Assembly: GCA_959347315.1 (NCBI GenBank)
Contig: OY365816.1
Location: forward strand, 27,400,215-27,464,214
Length of the DNA: 64,000 nucleotides
Direction of reading: 5' to 3'
Source of the DNA: Bimastos eiseni
Lineage: Eukaryota > Annelida > Clitellata > Crassiclitellata > Lumbricidae
Every line of letters starts with the position of its first letter. The first letter of the stretch is position 1. Below the pieces are notes generated by a model. The model was not told the DNA's origin and ran no database searches. It saw only the letters and a program-made list of their open reading frames with translations. Positions 1-11,649 of the stretch are shown here, in pieces. The position numbers and the translations under genes are program-made.

Positions 1-535
1 ACACGTCAACACGTCGTGTCCACGTTTCTAGTTTACCAGATGAAACTTATGGCAAGACACAACTCACTTCCTAGTTCAGAACTTATCAAGACTACCTAGA
101 AATGACATAAAAAATTACCGATCGGCCTATTATTATGCATGCATCCGTAATATGTATTAGTTACGTCTGTCGCAAAAGAACATGTTTAAGTCATTGGTAC
201 ACCAGTAGAAGCGAGTTACAGTAATCTAGGTGACTGGAAACCAGTGCATTTCTCATAGATACCCAAGCAGAGACAATTGGTCGGTCGATTGAAGTTTCAC
301 TAAACGGTCTAAACAGACAAAAGTCTACTTCTACAACTGAGGCGGAAATATCCGACAAAAGGTGGCGTACGTGAGCCCCTACATAATAGCTCATAACGCG
401 GGATTGGCCGAACGGAATCCGGTCACGTAGGCCAAGATCTCACGCGAGAACGTAAGTTCCGCAATTACCTGAACGTTCAACGCAGTTTTTAGGACCACTC
501 AAAACAAGTTGGGCACTACAACACCACAGTTGCAT
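1..535 (-). pseudogene. Non-LTR retrotransposon reverse transcriptase scrap
   Basis: On the minus strand, 394 down to 191 reads an open stretch containing ALVSSHLDYCNSLL. The block S-x-L-D-Y-C-N-S-L is the well-known motif near the end of the RT domain in CR1/L2/Jockey-type LINEs. The frame stops just after it, and the flanking sequence to the window edge and to 535 shows no further alignable RT motif. I read this as a decayed LINE fragment and not a host exon. The clade cannot be fixed from one motif. Confidence 0.6.
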
Positions 536-550
536 TGCGTATTGCAATGT

Positions 551-600
551 TTTATTATATATATATATAATATAATATATATATAATATATATCTATATA
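551..600. repeat. (TA)n microsatellite
   Basis: Nearly pure alternating TA, directly upstream of the first copy of the 601/1451 duplication. Confidence 0.85.
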
Positions 601-815
601 TGGTTGCCATTGGTAACAGTTGTCCTCGGTTGCCAAGACGACGATTGCTGAAGCGAACAGTTGAGCTCTAACAGAAGGTCATTGCGTCATCATTGTTGTT
701 CGGCGATGAAAATCGTTGCATTAGATTTCTTTACAGGTGTTTTAACGACCACACGATGAATAAGCTTATGTAAGAATGATTTGTAAATGAGTATGTGTGT
801 GTGTGCGCGCGTGTG
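601..815 (+). repeat. Direct duplication, copy 1
   Basis: About 215 bp that recurs at 1451-1665 in the same orientation. Both copies begin with an RFX-like GGTTGCCA..GGTAACAGTTGT block, share CATTGCG, GTTGCAT and TGTTTTAACGAC landmarks in the same order, and both run into a (GT)n microsatellite at the 3' side. It could be a local duplication or two insertions of one element with a GT tail. Confidence 0.75.
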
Positions 816-1177
816 ACGGACAAAGTGTGTTTTCATATATATCGTCTAAACACGTAGAATAATATTATATCGTGTGTATATATATATATATATATATATG
901 ATTGTTTACGGTCAGGGTACTCACTATAACCCGAGTTGGTTTGGGACGCAGATGAAGCGATTATCAGCGCCATCGGTTGATGCATGTTACAATGGCGCTA
1001 AAGAAGCTGCTCCTACAATCACAATAATGCAAAGCGAACCAGAAAAAAGGATTTGCTAGTTGTTAGCGTTTAATGGTTGAATTCACGTTTATGAGTAGAA
1101 ATGTTTCTTTATTCTGTATTTACACAAAGATTGTGAGACAAAAACTTTTCAGATTCTATGAGGATGCTTGGAGGCAT

Positions 1178-1325
1178 TGATGGATGACAGGATTGATTCA
1201 TAGATGACTGGATGGATGGCTGGATGGATGGATGAATGGACGGGCTGGTTAATTGATGGCTGAACGGGTGGGTGAATTGATGGATGGATTGACGAATGAT
1301 AGATTTATGAATGGCTTGATGGATC
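1178..1325. repeat. (GATG)n degenerate tandem repeat
   Basis: Repeats of GATGGATG with GATT variants lie between the two copies of the 601/1451 duplication. Open frames across it encode only low-complexity Ser/His/Gln/Pro strings. Confidence 0.75.
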
Positions 1326-1450
1326 GAATTGACAGAGGACGATTTAAATGGATACGAATTGTTGAAGTAGTGACCGTATGCCTCCCTCAACCTTTGGCGT
1401 TAATTGTTCATCCACTGGTAAACACAGTCACGACGTTTGACATCATAGAC

Positions 1451-1665
1451 ATGGTTGCCAACGGTAACAGTTGTTCATGGTTGCCATGACAACAACGACT
1501 GACGCAAACAATTGAGTTCTAACCGAAAGTCATTGCGCCATTATTATTGTTCAGCGAAGAGATTTGTTGCATAGGATTTCCTTAAAGATGTTTTAACGAC
1601 TAGACGAAGAATAAGATTATGTAGTAATGATTTGTAAGTTAGAAAATGTGCGCCTGTATGTGTGT
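1451..1665 (+). repeat. Direct duplication, copy 2
   Basis: Second copy of the 601-815 segment, 850 bp downstream. It starts with GGTTGCCAACGGTAACAGTTGT and ends at the TG tract 1646-1723. Confidence 0.75.
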
Positions 1666-1723
1666 GTCTGTGTATGTGTGTGTCTGTGTATGTGTGTGTG
1701 TATGTGTGTGTGTGTGTGTGTGC
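1646..1723. repeat. (TG)n microsatellite
   Basis: TG-rich tract with TATG and TCTG interruptions. Open frames here are only Cys/Val repeats. Confidence 0.9.
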
Positions 1724-2084
1724 CTACGCATAAGGTGGACACGTTATGCATGTGTGGATACATCATATATTTGCACCTTTATGTGTTCTGGATGGATGCG
1801 CGTAGGCCTATACCACGCCAGCGAATACACGTCTCACTATACAAACAGACCCTCCCCTTAGTGGTGGGTATTTGGTATCGTAGTCATTGACCCCAATTCG
1901 CCGACCTTTGCCCGAAGGTCGAAAGTAGCACCATCGATTAGGAAGCTGACTGTTCTCAGAAATGTTGAATAGTCAGTGGGCATTAAACCCTGGAAGCCAG
2001 TGCAAAGGTCTCTGTTCCATGCAAGGCGGACGCGACGAAGAAGAAAATTTTAAGATGATGAAGAAGAAGAAGACGATGAAGAAG

Positions 2085-2410
2085 AGCAGTCTCTTAAGCT
2101 AGCACGAAAAGCAGCCATGCATATGAAGCGCTGGCGACTTCTCTTTCTTAACCTCGGCATATGTGGTCGCATAGCCAACCCTCACTGTCTCATCTTTCAA
2201 CCGATATTGTACGGTCAATGTACCAATATACTTGAGTTGTCCATTGACGCAGGTGGTGCAGATAATTATCATCTTGACACAGAATGATATCTACCCTGGC
2301 GGACATTTGAACCACCAACTTGTGAGCAACAGTCCAGCACTCCACAACTACCGTAGCACTGTCCAGCAACCACTGAAGTGTGAAAGAGGAATTAAAAGCT
2401 GCTGTTCGTG
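2085..2410 (+). repeat. Dispersed repeat family C, copy 1
   Basis: Shares landmarks in order with 15075-15240 and 41590-41700: GAAGYGYTRGCGACTT, TTCTTA-CCTCRGCATAT, CCTC-CTGTCTC, and GTACGGTCRRTG. The remainder (2240-2410) holds no gene. Identity of the parent element is unknown. Confidence 0.6.
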
Positions 2411-2799
2411 TTGATACGGATGGCTGGAATCGGTCACGGATGACCGCGTGGATGTTTCCTACGTAAAAGAGGCGTTCAGAGAGTCCTTGCTTTCTTCCAT
2501 GTTCTCGCAGAGTGGCAGACAGATTTCGAGGTCCCTGTCCTCAGAGAATCTCTTGAACTTCACCAGCTGATCACTCGTCTCCGGCATTATGTTCTGACAA
2601 GACAAGATAAATAATTGTTCGAAAGGAAAACTTGCATGACTTAGAATAATTCAGACAGAATCTGAATATGAATGCAGAATGGCAAAAGAACCAGAGAAGA
2701 TTTGTTTAAATACATTTAAGGCGCTCAAACATCCATGTACAATACGCTCTCTCCATCTGTTCCCTCTAAAACTCTATCTGGCAGTTTTGCCCCTATTTA

Positions 2800-3075
2800 G
2801 TTTCCTCAAAACCTGCTTCTTCTCGCGGGGACTTGTGCACTGGCAGCGCTTCTGAACGGTTCCTCTACTAGAGGCGCTATATCAATGCTTAGATACAATA
2901 CAATACAAAACGATACAATACAAAGATATATACATGCATGCATGCAAGCGCTTACATACACACGTACACACACATACATGCACACATACATACACACATA
3001 CATACACACATACATACACACATACATACACACGTGCACACGCATACATAAGCACTTGCATCTTCATGTATGTAT
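2800..3075 (+). repeat. LINE-type 3' end with (ATACA)/(CATA) microsatellite tail
   Basis: CTAGAGGCGCTATATCAATGC is followed by ATACAATACAA tails and a long CATACACA tract. The GGCGCTATATaaAT motif followed by a short A-rich repeat recurs at more than a dozen places here and marks the 3' terminus of CR1/L2-like elements in this genome. Confidence 0.55.
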
Positions 3076-3084
3076 CTGGCTATT

Positions 3085-3240
3085 TATATAGCGCCTTATA
3101 AGAACCTCTCTCATCTCCTCATCCTTTGTTTTGAACATGTTTGAAGTCTGTTTCATTTATTGTAGACTACGATCGGAAGCGTCTATGATTCATGAGTGGC
3201 GCTATATAAATGTTCAATTACAATTACAATACTCCTTTCA
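3085..3240 (+). repeat. LINE-type 3' end remnant
   Basis: Contains TATAGCGCCTTATAAGAACC and later GTGGCGCTATATAAATG followed by (TTACAA)n, the same terminal motif as 2800-2890 and the CUL3 intronic copies. Confidence 0.5.
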
Positions 3241-3244
3241 AGCT

Positions 3245-3925
3245 GTAGGCAGTGTGTGTTCAACTATTACATTACACGGATGCATCGCATATACATATAA
3301 TCTATATCGCAATGTTTTAAAGTGTATTTTTCACGTGTAGTTGAGTGGACTTATTTCCTTTTCGGACCACGTGGGAGTGTTTAGTTGTACAAATAAACCT
3401 ACCTGAGCGTTGTTATCTTTACTGGTGAGTCGACGGTAGAATCGACAGACGACGATAACGGATGAAACCTTCAGAATAAAAAAAACAGAATCACCGTCAA
3501 TTACTGTCTCGGAGGCCAGGCCCGCCGAGAGGAGGGTTCAGACGGCAAATGTCGAGTGGACAAGCGATTTTGTAGGGGCCCTGACCGGACCGGACCCGTA
3601 CTCAGCTTTTTTCGCTGACCTCAATGATTGTTTAGAGGTCTGTGATAGCCTTGAGTAGAGACACACCTCATCTGTGACTGCTCAGCCTAGGGGTCAGAAA
3701 ATTTATCATAAGAATTAGAAAAGGCAGATTTCAATAAACGTTTTTTTTATCTGTTTGTCTTGACGAGAGGTAAGTAAGTAAGTCTGCGGAAAATGTTGAT
3801 TCTATGATCAGGGTCGTCAAAGGTCATTTTAAGGTCAGAACCATAAATCTTAAATTCTATACAATCCAAGAATAGTTTGCCAGAAAATTGGGAAACTGAT
3901 TATTATCAAGTTTTATGAACATCGA
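3245..3925. other. No recognisable gene
   Basis: I see no open frame with family resemblance, no RNA gene and no terminal repeats here. Confidence 0.5.
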
Positions 3926-4110
3926 CTTGCACTTTTAAAGGTGTCTAATAAGCAAATGCTGACATCCATTGTTTAAACAAATTCTGCAACGCTTTGCTCT
4001 AGATAATCAGTCTACTTTTAACGACGGAGTGTCATAGCGATATCGATGATTTGCGTCGCCCCTCCTGTATCCATCTTTGGACTGACACCACTTCAAAACG
4101 GCAGGGGCGT
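3926..4110 (+). repeat. Short dispersed repeat family A, diverged copy
   Basis: The order AAAGGTGTCTAATAA, then TTTTAACGACGGAGTGTCATAGCGAT, then GCGTCGCCCCTCCTGTATCCA, then GGACTGACACC matches the family best seen at 16014-16350. This is an older copy. Confidence 0.55.
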
Positions 4111-4970
4111 GCTTGACGAGCCGACGAGCCATGATTTATAATGTTCAAAGGCATCTCATGACTTTCAAGGCGTAAGGCGCCAACAGTAAACAAACCTCTT
4201 ACTGTCCTGTGTGTATGGATTACATATCATAAGAACTTCGAATTGCATAATTGTATTTGAGGTTAATTAATATACATTTGATTGCTTCATTGGCAGTGGA
4301 AGAAGTTAGCGGCGAAGAGTTTTACTGTTTGAGTTATATAGAATCTGCAGCATGAAAATCAAAAGAAATAAAGGTGTCTAAATAAGCATCAAACATTAGC
4401 GCGAATATCTAGTAGTAACGAAGTTTTCCGGCAGATATTGGCTGTCAGTGATAATAGGGATTTATGGGTAATTTCCGTTTAACCACGTTAAATATCATAA
4501 CGATATTTATTAGCGTCGCCCACTTCCCTTATTTAAGTTTCGGAATGCACTTTTTAAAACAGCATTGCACCAAAACTGCCGGAAAATAGACGATTTTAAT
4601 AAGTCTATAGACGCAGCCTAATATTAGTATCAGTAACAAATTTAAGGATTAAATCGTTTAACTTGAATACTTTGCGTTCGATGTCGTATAATTCGTCCAA
4701 TCACCAACAATAAACGTAAGTAGGTCCCAAAGCATAGCAAAATCAACAAGGCAACGTTCAAGTCAACGGTTTTCAAGGCTGCGCAGGATATCGCTCAACA
4801 ATGTATTAATAATGGATCAGATTCATTTTAGATAACTTAAATTTTCGTTTTTACGATATAGTAAAAAAATTAAATTTGTCAATTTCTTTGTAAGGCTTTT
4901 GTAGTCATGATCTGACTTTGCAAACGCTGTCAGATCTAAATATCGTACTTGTTTGAGCTCTCCACAATTA
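4111..4970. other. No recognisable gene
   Basis: AT-rich sequence without a supported feature on either strand. Confidence 0.45.
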
Positions 4971-4977
4971 TGCAAAC

Positions 4978-5262
4978 ATGATCAATCAATCAATCAAACA
5001 TTCAATCAATTAATCAATCAATCAATCATGCAATCATTCAGTCAAGCAAGCAATCAATCAAGCAAACAAGCAATCAAGCAAGCAGTCAGTCAGTCAGTCA
5101 ATCAATAAATCAAGCAATCAAACAATCAATCAAACAATCAACAATCCAACCAATCAACCAATCAATCAAATCAAATCGATCAATCAATCAATCAATCAAA
5201 TCAAATCAATCAACTAATTAACAAGCCAACCAACCAATCAATCAATTAATCAATCAATCAAT
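4978..5262. repeat. (AATC)n tandem repeat
   Basis: Long run of CAATCAAT with AAGC and CAGT variants. It abuts at 5263-5300 a minus-strand copy of the GCGCCCCTTCAAGATAT LINE 3'-end motif, so the tract may have grown from that element's tail. Confidence 0.85.
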
Positions 5263-5529
5263 GTGAACTCAATAGAGCGCCCCTTCAAGATATTTACTCA
5301 GACGCGCTCCCGGTCTGACTGCGGTTGAAAATGAAGAGTAACGTGCAAGCGAGGAATTATCTGTCGACTGCAACAGCCTCTGTTGTCATAAGCTGTCTTT
5401 GAGCTTTAAGCTTTGGATCCATACAATTGCTGTTAGCCCGACACCTTCCCTACGGAGGATAATTTTTCGTAGCCTTTCATTATGATTTCAAGCCACGAAA
5501 TCATCCACTGTTCAAAGCGTCCATACTGC

Positions 5530-6010
5530 GGCAATTTCATCATTTTTTTGACACCTTTAAAGAGCTCTACTCGGATGTTATATAAATGTGAATTTCGTTA
5601 TTTCGAAACCTTCAACCAACAACAAATTATCTGTCACCGGAGCGGCCTCTAGCGCCAAAAGATATTATCAAACCGAAGATTAATTAAAAGTCGCTAATTA
5701 ATTTAATGCTATCTCTTATAGACTATAGCGATTAGGTCGACATCATGAAACTTACTTCAGGAACTGATTTCTTCGTCTGACTCTTTCTATAAACTCCTCA
5801 AGACTTTCCTCTTTGACGGGGATTGGGTCGTGAGAAACTCTGCGTAGTTATCTTTGAGAGGCGTTATATAAATTGCATTGCTTGATTGATGATGAGGTAA
5901 GTCACCCCTTCTACTCACCTTCCTCCTCCCTAAATTCCCAACATATTTATTCTTATTTCGCCCTCCCAGTTTCTTCCTCCTCATTTTATTGAGGCGCTAT
6001 ATAAACTTGC
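5530..6010. repeat. Fragments of families A and B
   Basis: TTTGACACCTTTAAAGAGCTCT resembles the GTGTCTAA part of family A. GAGGCGTTATATAAATTGC (5855-5880) and GAGGCGCTATATAAACTT (5991-6010) are two LINE-type 3' termini. No host gene is evident between them. Confidence 0.45.
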
Positions 6011-6174
6011 GACATTCGTTGACAATGAATTTTGTGAGTGAATGGCTTACGTTGAAGATGAGCATTATTAGGATAAGAGAGAGTTTGACGGCGGCTGTAG
6101 TGTGATCCAATGTCCCAAATAAATGATACTCATGCAGGCACATCTCAGCAGAACTCAACCGGAAGCAGTTGTCT

Positions 6175-6245
6175 ACAAATACAATACAATGCAACGAAAT
6201 ATAATGCAATACAATTCAGTACAATACAATACAATACCATACAAG
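6175..6245 (+). repeat. (AATAC)n tail-like microsatellite
   Basis: Degenerate ACAATACAAT run, the same kind of tail that follows LINE 3' ends elsewhere here. Confidence 0.6.
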
Positions 6246-6344
6246 ACAATGTTGTAAGCCTGACACACATGGTGGATAACTTTTCGAAGCCATTAGTTGT
6301 CATTTTGAAGCTATGAATTCCGCCACATTTGACTACTACACTGC

Positions 6345-6445
6345 TTGCAGTCTAGCAGTGCCAGTCCCAAGCCTGCTTAGATAAAGGTGGAGGGCGACGC
6401 TAATTATTTATGTTATCACAGAGTGTCGTTAAACTGCAACGGACT
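6345..6445 (-). repeat. Short dispersed repeat family A copy
   Basis: Reads GCAGTGCCAGTCCCAAGCC, then GATAAAGGTGGAGGGCGACGC, then GTTATCACAGAGTGTCGTTA and AACTGCAAC, the complement orientation of the copies at 9945 and 16255. Confidence 0.7.
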
Positions 6446-7245
6446 AACCAACCAAATGCCGCCACTGTCCTTACTCTGGGAATCGTAGCTTTTTAAGACA
6501 CCTTTAAATCGCTGTGTTCAGAAGCTATTAGTATTTGTGTGAATTTCGTTCAATTGAATTTAAAACAAATGAGCTCAATTAGAGTCATTTCATACATATA
6601 TGCATATATGACAAATGTCAGTGGAGTTGTATTAGGAAGTCAAAGTGAGTAATTTGAGACTTATGCAAATCTGTAATTCAATTAATTATACCTTGGTATA
6701 ATATGATAAGTGAATGTTATAAACATACATTATATGAAAATATTTCTGTAATAATGTTTGATAGAATAGGAACATTACGAAAAAATTTCATTAAGAAAAA
6801 TTTCTGTAAAAGTTTGCTGATTACATAATGTACATAGAGACTGGCCATACACAATTTGTTTTATATTTTGAATATTTCTTGTTGCAAATATTAATGCAAA
6901 TATTGTTACATTTTGCATGAGATACCATATCACATGTATTATTGATGTTATTAATACCATTATTATTCATGTTGCAAAACAATGAACACTAATGACAGTT
7001 TAAAATTCAGACAGTGTTGAATGGTGTCTATCGGAAGCGCAATACATTTCTTTGCACTGTACTGTAAATGTTTCAAATTGTCGTCAACCGCCATAGATGT
7101 CATATGACGACGTTAAACTGTGGATTAATAAATTCAATTGAATCAGAATCCTAAACTACCTAAAGTCTTGAACTACATAGCTCGCGCAAAACAGATAATA
7201 TCTACCAGTCGGATGAACTGTCTCTAACCGAAAAATAAAAAGTCG
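6446..7245. other. No recognisable gene
   Basis: AT-rich sequence. A trace of family A (TTTTAAGACACCTTTAAATC near 6492, and GACGACGTTAAACTGTGG near 7105) is the only recognisable content. Confidence 0.4.
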
Positions 7246-7249
7246 CTGA

Positions 7250-7530
7250 GTGAATGTTATATCGTATGAATTATGCAAGGTAATACAATGCCATACAATA
7301 CAATACAAGACAATGCAATACACTGCACGCAAAACACTGGCAATTAATACAAGACAATGCAATACAATGCCAAGTAATACAATGCCACATAATTCTGCCC
7401 AAAAGCAATACAAGACGAGACAATTAAATGCAGAAACAATAGATTTTAATTCATACAATGCAATTCAACGCTAACAATACAAAAAGTGTGACAATGAAAC
7501 AATAAAATAAAATAAAAATACATAAGAATT
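7250..7530 (+). repeat. (AATAC)n degenerate microsatellite
   Basis: ACAATGC/ACAATAC repeats, ending in AATAAAATAAAATAAAAATA near 7500. Open frames across it on both strands are low complexity. Confidence 0.7.
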
Positions 7531-7679
7531 CCAATAACTTGCATAAATTTGCATAAATTACCACAATCAACGACGCCTTGTTAAGAAGCCCCGTGGAGAT
7601 ATCCTTTGGCCGCACGATATAAACCAGCCAACAAATTTACACATAGCATGCGTGCCTAACGACAGCGGTCACGCTCCGC

Positions 7680-7770
7680 ACACACCATTGTCATGGAGAC
7701 GTCCTGGTTCAGATGGTGTTGCTAGGCAACGGTGACGTACTTCATTAGACGTCAGCGGAGCATTGAGTGA
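7680..7770. promoter_or_regulatory. X-box (RFX-like) and CRE-like motif cluster
   Basis: A palindromic GTTGCTAGGCAAC at 7718-7730 is a near-ideal RFX X-box. GGTGACGTAC follows immediately and AGACGTC motifs sit on both sides. RFX sites typically mark promoters of ciliary and some immune genes. No downstream coding exon is identifiable, so the function is inference. Confidence 0.35.
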
Positions 7771-7914
7771 CAAGATAATGTCCTGCGCGTATCCGTGAAT
7801 GGGATTTCCTCGGTCCGGAACTATAGGCCGGGCTTTGCGGATATGACGATGAACGGCCGTGTCGAATGACCGTCAGGGCCGGACACGACTCATCTTCCCC
7901 TACCTGGGAAAAGC

Positions 7915-8345
7915 AATTATTTCCTGTAGGGGAGGGTTGGGTGAGGAGGAGCTGGGGAACGGTTTTGGATTGATGATGATGAGGATGGGAGGACGAGGAG
8001 GAGGAGGAGTGTGAATATGAGGAGGAGGAGAAGGCGAAGGAATAAGAGAAATATCATGATAATTGCACGAGGAAGGAAACAGTGGAGGAATGAAGGAAGT
8101 AAATTAGTTGGAAGCGGAAACAAAGCAATATAGAAAGCAGAGGAATAGTCGAACTGGTGACTCCGAGAATGAGAGGGAAATGGAGAAGCTGGTGGACAAA
8201 GAGGAAGAGGAGGAGGAAGAGGAGAAAGAGGAGGAGGAAGAGGAGTAATTATAAACGAAGAACATGAAAAATGGACGAAGAAAAGCAAAGAAAGAAAAGC
8301 GGAAGAGAGAGAGAAAGAGAGAGGAGGAAAACAGTTCTGGTTCTG
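7915..8345. repeat. Purine-rich GAGGAG/GAAGAG low-complexity tract
   Basis: Strand-asymmetric polypurine run. Minus-strand frames through it encode only Ser/Leu/Pro/Phe strings and are not genes. Confidence 0.85.
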
Positions 8346-8384
8346 GAAAAAGACATAAGACAAACTGATGTATGAAGGGAAGAG

Positions 8385-8445
8385 GAAGGGACGGACAGAC
8401 AGACAGACAGATAGACAGTTAGACATACATACAGACACAGAGCGT
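8385..8445. repeat. (GACA)n microsatellite
   Basis: GACAGACAGACAGATAGACAG-type run. Confidence 0.8.
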
Positions 8446-8694
8446 GCTATATCGATATTTAGTGGACATCCCTGGTGAAAGAAGTCCGGACTTCTGATGA
8501 AGTCTTGACGTTCAACCGTAAGGTGATTCTAATGGACATCCGACGAAAGTCATCCATCTTGAAGGGTCTTGTCTTTCGGCTAAACATTTCTCTTGCTTTC
8601 TCTTTCTCGTGAGAAAGGACTCCATTTTCATTCAGCCGTTGACACGCCGAAAACAACGAAGAACGCGATGAATATGAAGAATAATGGTTATGAC

Positions 8695-9260
8695 GACAAT
8701 GGGAAGAGAAGGAAGGAGAGATGAAGAACTGACTGGAGAAGGAGGTGGAAGAAGAGGAAGAAGGTGAGGAGGAAGAAGGAGGAAGGAAAATAAGAAGGAG
8801 AAGGTTGAAGACGAGAAAGAAGATGTGCAGGAGGAGAAGAAGAAGGTAGATGAAGAGAAAGGAGAAGGTAGATGAAGAGGAGGAGGAATTTGGAAGAGGA
8901 GGCGGAAGAAGAGGAAGCAGAAGGCAGACGAAGCTGAAGAAAGAAGAGAAAGAAGAGAATACAAAAGGCGGAATCGGAAGTTGAGGATGAATGAGGAAGC
9001 TGAATAAGCGTAAGAAATAAGAGAGACAAACTGGATGGAAAAGAAAGAAATGAAAGAAAAAGTAGAAGATAATGAAGATGTCGATCTCAGTAGTAATAGT
9101 AGCAGCAGCAGCAGCAGTAGCAGTAGTAGGTGGAGTAGTAGTAGTAGTAGTATTAGGAGTATGGGAAGTATGGGAAGTAGTTGTAGCAGTAGTACATTGT
9201 AGTATTGTAGTAGCAGTAGTAAATAATAGTTGTGGTAGTTGTTGTAATAGCAACGACAAT
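8695..9260. repeat. Polypurine tract passing into (AGT)/(AGC)n
   Basis: GAAGAGGAAGAAG repeats to about 9070, then TAGTAGCAGCAG repeats to about 9255. Long open frames on both strands are by-products of the repeat. Confidence 0.85.
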
Positions 9261-9434
9261 AATATCAAATGACAATATATTGAAAAAATGGACATAACGT
9301 TTTGATTTTATGTAGTGCTATTGACGAACCGATGACTTTGGATCCGATGGCAATGGCGATGAGGAAGATTGGAGTAAATGCAACGACGAGAATTATCCAC
9401 GGAATGAGAAGGAAAGAGGTTTTCTGAAGACATA

Positions 9435-9800
9435 CACGACGAATCAATCAATCAATCAATTAATCAATCAATCAAGCAGTTAGTCAATCAAGCAGTCAGT
9501 CAATCAATCAACCAAGTTGTCGCTCAATATGTTAATCAAGCGTGTTATCATCAATCAATTAACCGATCGACTAATCTAACTATCCATCAAAATCAATCTA
9601 TCTATCAAATCAGTTGTCAGTCAATGAATCAACCAATCAAATTATCAATCAATTTGTCGATTAAACAGTCAAGCTTTCAATCAACCAATTGATCAACCAA
9701 TCAATTCATCAATCAATAAACCAATCGACCAATCGATCGATCAATCAATCAATCAATTAAGTAATTAATTAATCAATCAATACCTAAATCAATAACTCAA
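9435..9800. repeat. (AATC)n degenerate tandem repeat
   Basis: CAATCAAT with CAGTCAGT, CGATCGAT and CAACC variants, like the 4978-5262 tract. Confidence 0.85.
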
Positions 9801-9944
9801 AAAACGGTATCATTTCAAATAGTTCGCTAGTCTCTACTTAACAACGATGCAGTGTAAATCACACAAACGATTCACGGTGCGCTCTCTTATCCAGTCTTCG
9901 GACCGGTTCTACCAATGATACATTTTAAGTTGTGGCGGCAGATG

Positions 9945-10050
9945 CAGTTTAACGACTCTGTGTGATAGCAAAGATCATTAACGTTGCCCCCTCCTTTATC
10001 CAGGCTAATGAGTGGCACTGTCAGATTGCAAACAGTGGAGGGGTTTCATT
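9945..10050 (+). repeat. Short dispersed repeat family A copy
   Basis: CAGTTTAACGACTCTGTGTG, AAAGATCATTAACG, TTGCCCCCTCCTTTATCCAG, GTGGCACTGTCAGATTGCAA and CAGTGGAGG occur in the family order. Confidence 0.75.
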
Positions 10051-10450
10051 TCAACTACTCGCCCAAGTTCCTTATAAACCGTAAGCGCCCCAATGGTGGG
10101 GTTTTTCCAACTCATCAACTCGGTCTTAGCATTCGGCGCCTGTTCGCTCTTCCGCTTATTACTCAGGAATTTTGGTCTCCCTCCGGAAGTTGAATCGGTA
10201 ATCGAATTCCTATCCAGCTGCATGCCGGGTAATGAGTCTTTTGCGAGGCGTCCATGCACAGTGCGTACAGAAGTCCATTATTCATGGAAAGAGCGCTACC
10301 ACCTCAGGGTACATAAACACCCGTAGGTGGCATGGGGGTGGGCTAGGGGGAGGAAGGGTTATTTGGGCTGGGGTCCATTCGGGTGTTCGGCTAATGAACT
10401 ACTTTGTCCTAATGAAATATTTATGACCCAGCGGTCGAAGAAAGAACACC
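10051..10450. other. No recognisable gene
   Basis: Overlapping open frames on both strands exist, but none resembles a known family. Nothing further seen. Confidence 0.4.
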
Positions 10451-10451
10451 G

Positions 10452-10452
<1 letters not shown>

Positions 10453-10537
<85 letters not shown>

Positions 10538-10557
10538 CACACACACGCACGCACACA
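10453..10557. repeat. (CA)n microsatellite
   Basis: About 50 uninterrupted CA units followed by CA/CG variants. Confidence 0.97.
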
Positions 10558-10559
10558 CT

Positions 10560-10930
10560 AAAGGCAAAGGTATTATTATAGGTGAATACGTATGTATTAT
10601 TCAGAATGTAATTATATTTTGAATATGTGTGTTTTGAATATTGATATTTCCTAAATCAATATAATGAATAACGTAATCGCCGACTCCAATATATATCATG
10701 TAAATTATTTTTATACATGTATATAAATTAATAAAAAGGTGTACATATATGTCTATATATATATATATATATATACATTGCCTATCTAAGCCTATTATAA
10801 AGCATGTTTATGGACAATTTTCTATGTAATATCGGATTTAATATATTTTAACACGAATGTGTTAATGTCGGGTGTCTTATTATTGGATCCTCAAAACCAG
10901 ATGAACAAAGTAATAACAAGTTTATGTATG
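10560..10930. other. AT-rich spacer, no gene
   Basis: Contains a short (TA)n at 10750-10775. Nothing else recognised. Confidence 0.5.
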
Positions 10931-10939
10931 ACCTAAGAT

Positions 10940-11082
10940 AATATAATAGTTATATTATATAATATATATATATATGTACGTACGTACATACATATGTAAG
11001 TACATACATATGTAAGTACATACGTACGTACGTACGTACGTATGTACGTACGTACGTATGTATGTATGTATGTATGTATGTT
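10940..11082. repeat. (TA)n and (GTAC/GTAT)n tandem repeat
   Basis: TATATAT run changing into CGTACGTACGTA and GTATGTATGTAT. All frames across it are Tyr/Val/Thr repeats. Confidence 0.9.
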
Positions 11083-11645
11083 TGGTCGCATGTTCTTGCA
11101 TGTAATATGTATAGGCTTGCGTGCAGTGTGCAAACGGCCACATGTGTCTAAGCGGAGCAAATAAATGACCAATGTGTATATATCGCTTTGTTTGAGCAGG
11201 TGCGCAATAGATCAATAGGCGAAATAAATCGAAGACACGAAATTCTCGGTTGCCATAGGAGACGAATTTGTCATAGGATCACAAGTTCATTAGTATTCGG
11301 TCATGCGCACTGCAGCCAGTTTCCGCGGTTTTGCATTGCCCGACGATAGCGCTGACGCCATTTTGAGTTGGCCGTGTGGGGCCCATTATGGGCCAATTCG
11401 AGCCACGTCTGGTCTTTGGCGAGTCTCCAGTTTTATCTCAATCTCGAAAGCTACAACATCAGTGTAGGCCTAAGTGGATTGCATCAGAGGCAGGCCTACG
11501 GTGTTTGACATCTTGGAGCAACCGCCATTGGTCAAGAGTGATCGCTATCGGTCACCATCGGTCACCATTGATTTACTTTTTAACGGTTGCCATCAATTTC
11601 TACACAGTTAGTATATAGGAACATGTTCTTACGTAGGAATTGTGA
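11083..11645. other. No recognisable gene
   Basis: Moderately GC-rich. Contains the palindromic GGGCCCATTATGGGCC near 11380 and short CGGTCACCAT iterations near 11540. No gene supported. Confidence 0.4.
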
Positions 11646-11649
11646 TTTA

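Noticed and set aside
4978..5262. Regularly repeated AATC units resembling an array
   Set aside because: Not CRISPR: no unique spacers and a 4-bp unit in eukaryotic DNA. It is a simple tandem repeat.
7917..9295. Minus-strand frames of 110-278 codons (Ser/Leu/Phe/Pro-rich)
   Set aside because: They lie in polypurine and (AGT)n low-complexity DNA, are open in several phases, and have no family resemblance.
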